This document shows, piece after piece, positions 38,391 to 40,553 of a DNA stretch of 40,553 bases. The stretch's first letter is position 1, and each line of letters begins with the position of its first letter. Origin of the DNA: an uncultured Parvularculaceae bacterium (GTDB taxonomy: Bacteria; Pseudomonadota; Alphaproteobacteria; Caulobacterales; Parvularculaceae); contig CALLVA010000077.1 in the NCBI GenBank assembly GCA_938010655.1, forward strand, positions 1 through 40,553, read 5' to 3'. The translations under genes were made by a program, and so were the position numbers. A model generated the notes under the pieces. That model worked only from the letters and a program-made list of their open reading frames with translations. It had not been told where the DNA came from and did not search any database.

Positions 38391-39473
38391 TTGTTTCTAA
38401 AAAAAACTGTATTTGTTGTGGGTGCTGGTGCAAGCTATGAAATTGGCTTGCCATTAGGAAGTGGTTTAAAAGAAAATATCATTCAATCATTTAAGCTTCG
38501 TCAAGGCGCTAGCCAGAATACACTTGCTTTCAATTCTGTAGAACTAAATAGAGCACTTCGTGAATTGGCTAATGTGTTGGGCAAGACACACAATGAAGTA
38601 GTTGCGAAAATTGATGACTTAAAAAAAGGACTTCGTACATCAAATTCTATTGATGATTTTTTAGATACCCATCGAAATGATGAACTTATTGTAAGGCTAG
38701 GAAAATTAGCTATTGTAAATTGCATTTCAGGATCAGAAAGGTCATGTCTTACAAATTTGGTTGGCCATCAAAAAATATACACAGATTCTCAGCTTAAAAA
38801 TCTTGAAAAAACTTGGTTCCAGTGGTTGATATCAAATTTATCACAGGGTGCCACGCTGGAAGAAGTAGAAAAATCTGCAGCGAACCTTTCTTTTATAATT
38901 TTCAATTATGATAGGTGCATTGAACATTTTATTTTCCATGCGCTGTCAGTTCGTTATCCACAAGCAACGGCAGAACAAATCTCTAGTATTGTAGAAAAAA
39001 TAAACTTTATACATCCATACGGGTCGTTAGGTGATTTAAATTCAATTTCACCATCATTAGGTGATCCAAATAATGCTATTGGATATCTGAGTTCATCTGA
39101 AAATATACGCCTTTATACCGAAGGAGTTTTTCAAGATAATATCGTTGAGGAAATTTCAAGCGTGTTGAAAAGCTGCCGTACCCTAATATTTTTAGGTTAT
39201 GGATTTCATGTACAGAATAATTCGTTGTTAAATTGTATAGTAGATAGCATGGGAGTGATTCCATATATTGGAGGAACTGTATATAAAATTGCGCCTGCAA
39301 ATATTGAGGCTATTAAGAATGAGCTATCAGATAAATTATATTCGTTAAGTCGAGATAAACATTTTCTAATGTCAGATCATATTGAATTTCAAAAAGTAGT
39401 TAGAAAAAATATTACTTTTGCAAACCAGTCTTGTGTCGAATTTCTTTCATCTAATGAACGTGCCTTTTTATAG
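38391..39473 (+). CDS. SIR2-like domain protein (putative NAD-processing, defence-associated), TTG start
   Basis: N-terminal Rossmann motif VFVVGAGASYEIGLPLGSGLKENI, FIIFNYDRCIEHF (NYD motif), INFIHPYGSLGDL, LIFLGYGFHVQNNSLL. Visibly more A+T-rich than the flanking nrdA. Confidence 0.75.
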   Translation: MFLKKTVFVVGAGASYEIGLPLGSGLKENIIQSFKLRQGASQNTLAFNSVELNRALRELANVLGKTHNEVVAKIDDLKKGLRTSNSIDDFLDTHRNDELIVRLGKLAIVNCISGSERSCLTNLVGHQKIYTDSQLKNLEKTWFQWLISNLSQGATLEEVEKSAANLSFIIFNYDRCIEHFIFHALSVRYPQATAEQISSIVEKINFIHPYGSLGDLNSISPSLGDPNNAIGYLSSSENIRLYTEGVFQDNIVEEISSVLKSCRTLIFLGYGFHVQNNSLLNCIVDSMGVIPYIGGTVYKIAPANIEAIKNELSDKLYSLSRDKHFLMSDHIEFQKVVRKNITFANQSCVEFLSSNERAFL

Positions 39474-39487
39474 AAACCATCTCCGAC

Positions 39488-39569
39488 GTAGGGCGGGTGC
39501 CAACCCGCCATTCGGACTCTTAATATGAAACTATGCTGGTGGGTTGCGCTGCGCTCCACCCACCCTACG
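39488..39569. repeat. REP/BIME-type repeat, copy 1 (82 bp)
   Basis: GTAGGGCGGGTGCCAACCCGCC...GGTGGGTTGCGCTGCGCTCCACCCACCCTACG; contains GGCGGGT-GCCA-ACCCGCC and GGTGGGT...ACCCACC stems; 77/82 identical to copy 2. Confidence 0.85.
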
Positions 39570-39604
39570 AACTCTCCTCCGCAAGGCGGGTGTTTATTCA
39601 CTCC

Positions 39605-39803
39605 CTAAAAATACTCTCCACGGTTGGTCCCATCAAATTTGCCACTCTTCATGCAACATTTTTTGAAATGACCTCCGAGAACCGCACGGGCACGGATCAT
39701 TTCGGCCCAGCTTTTCGACAAGCTCAACCTCGCCGCCGCGAATTTCACGGTAGCCTCGTTTAACATTGGTTTCAGATGGGAAGCCCTTACGCCGCTTCGA
39801 CAT
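39605..39803 (-). pseudogene. SEC-C motif ORF disrupted by one frameshift
   Basis: Minus strand ATG at 39803: [46 protein letters not shown], then in a shifted frame [19 protein letters not shown]-stop (TAG at 39605-39607). Unshifted frame stops at 39633. Together they give the SEC-C pattern [18 protein letters not shown]. Confidence 0.75.
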
Positions 39804-39921
39804 GACCTCGAAAGCTTGGCAGAGAGTCGGTATTTGTATATTTTGGCATGATACCCTCCATTGTTATATGCGCGGGCAAATAAGCTTAGTCATGACTATG
39901 TGTCAAGCAATCGCCCCCAAT

Positions 39922-40003
39922 GTAGGGCGGGTGCCAACCCGCCATTTGGATTCTTAATACGAAACTATGCTGGTGGGTTGCGCTACGCTTCACCCACCCT
40001 ACG
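39922..40003. repeat. REP/BIME-type repeat, copy 2 (82 bp)
   Basis: GTAGGGCGGGTGCCAACCCGCCATTTGGATTCTTAATACGAAACTATGCTGGTGGGTTGCGCTACGCTTCACCCACCCTACG. Confidence 0.85.
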
Positions 40004-40490
40004 TGTTGGTTTTTGTGTTTGTGTTGGCGGCTTTCCATTTTCGATATGTGGAATGAGGCCACTCTTCGGGGTTTTTAACGAGTCCATGCTTCACCGGATT
40101 AAAATGGACGTAATTTATTTGGGCATCAAAATCTTCTTCATCGCGGATTAAATGTTCCCAAAATCGTTTCTGCCAAATGGCCCGTTCGCCTCTGGCATTG
40201 GCCGGGGGCAACTCAATTTTGTGTTTAATTGCTTTAGTGAACCCGGTCTTTATCTTTTTCCACCGCGTTGAAAAATCATCTTCCCCTTCTGGCAACCGCC
40301 AGACCGTATGCAGATGATCTGGCATGATGGTAATAGCGAGTGTTTCAAACGGCAGTTCTTTTTGGATAAGGGAATAACTTTGCCAAAAATCATCAATGAA
40401 CCGTACAAGATAATCTTGTCGCCGATCCTGCAAAGTGACGACAAAAGCGTAAGTCCCACCGGGAACATAAAGGCGTCTATAGTTTGGCAT
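39999..40490 (-). mobile_element. REP-associated tyrosine transposase (RAYT; Y1_Tnp/IS200-like)
   Basis: MPNYRRLYVPGGTYAFVVTLQDRRQ; HUH motif IMPDHLHTVWRLPEGEDDFSTRWKKIK; FWEHLIRDEEDFDAQINYVHFNPVKHGLV with putative catalytic Tyr. Confidence 0.9.
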
Positions 40491-40553
40491 CGCTTATCAT
40501 ATCAATCTCGGAATAAGAGTTAAGGCTATAATCATCCTTCCTCGAAATTAACC

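Noticed and set aside
39533-39957. Plus-strand ORFs 39533-39763 and 39766-39957
   Set aside because: They run through the REP repeat and antisense to the SEC-C remnant; no domain signal.

Overview
This looks like a chromosomal segment of an alphaproteobacterium (inferred from gene content and a CtrA-type motif). Left to right it contains: the 3' part of prpD followed by prpB; a TolC-family outer-membrane lipoprotein directly upstream of a 16-kb gene for a 5330-aa cysteine-poor repeat protein (LEPR-XLL-like motif, DUF4347 caspase-like domain, three TSP3/calcium-type cassettes, cadherin-like and He_PIG Ig-like repeats); a ManD-family dehydratase divergent from a Tat/lipoprotein TRAP solute-binding protein; an aspartate aminotransferase; an M28 peptidase; a small lipoprotein; a DUF2336 protein; a ten-gene Mrp/Mbh-like cation/proton antiporter cluster with three antiporter-type subunits and a His-rich insertion in MrpC; a stand-alone DnaA domain IV-like protein; nrdA behind a promoter region carrying CtrA-like, NrdR-like and GANTC sites; and at the right edge a small accessory island (SIR2-like protein, two 82-bp REP-type repeats, a frameshifted SEC-C ORF and a RAYT/Y1 transposase). 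The strongest leads are: the only cysteine I could find in the 5330-aa protein sits at the putative DUF4347 catalytic position; the His-rich MrpC loop; the SIR2/REP/RAYT island; and the SEC-C frameshift ORF, which is absent from the supplied ORF track. All calls are by eye, with no database search.
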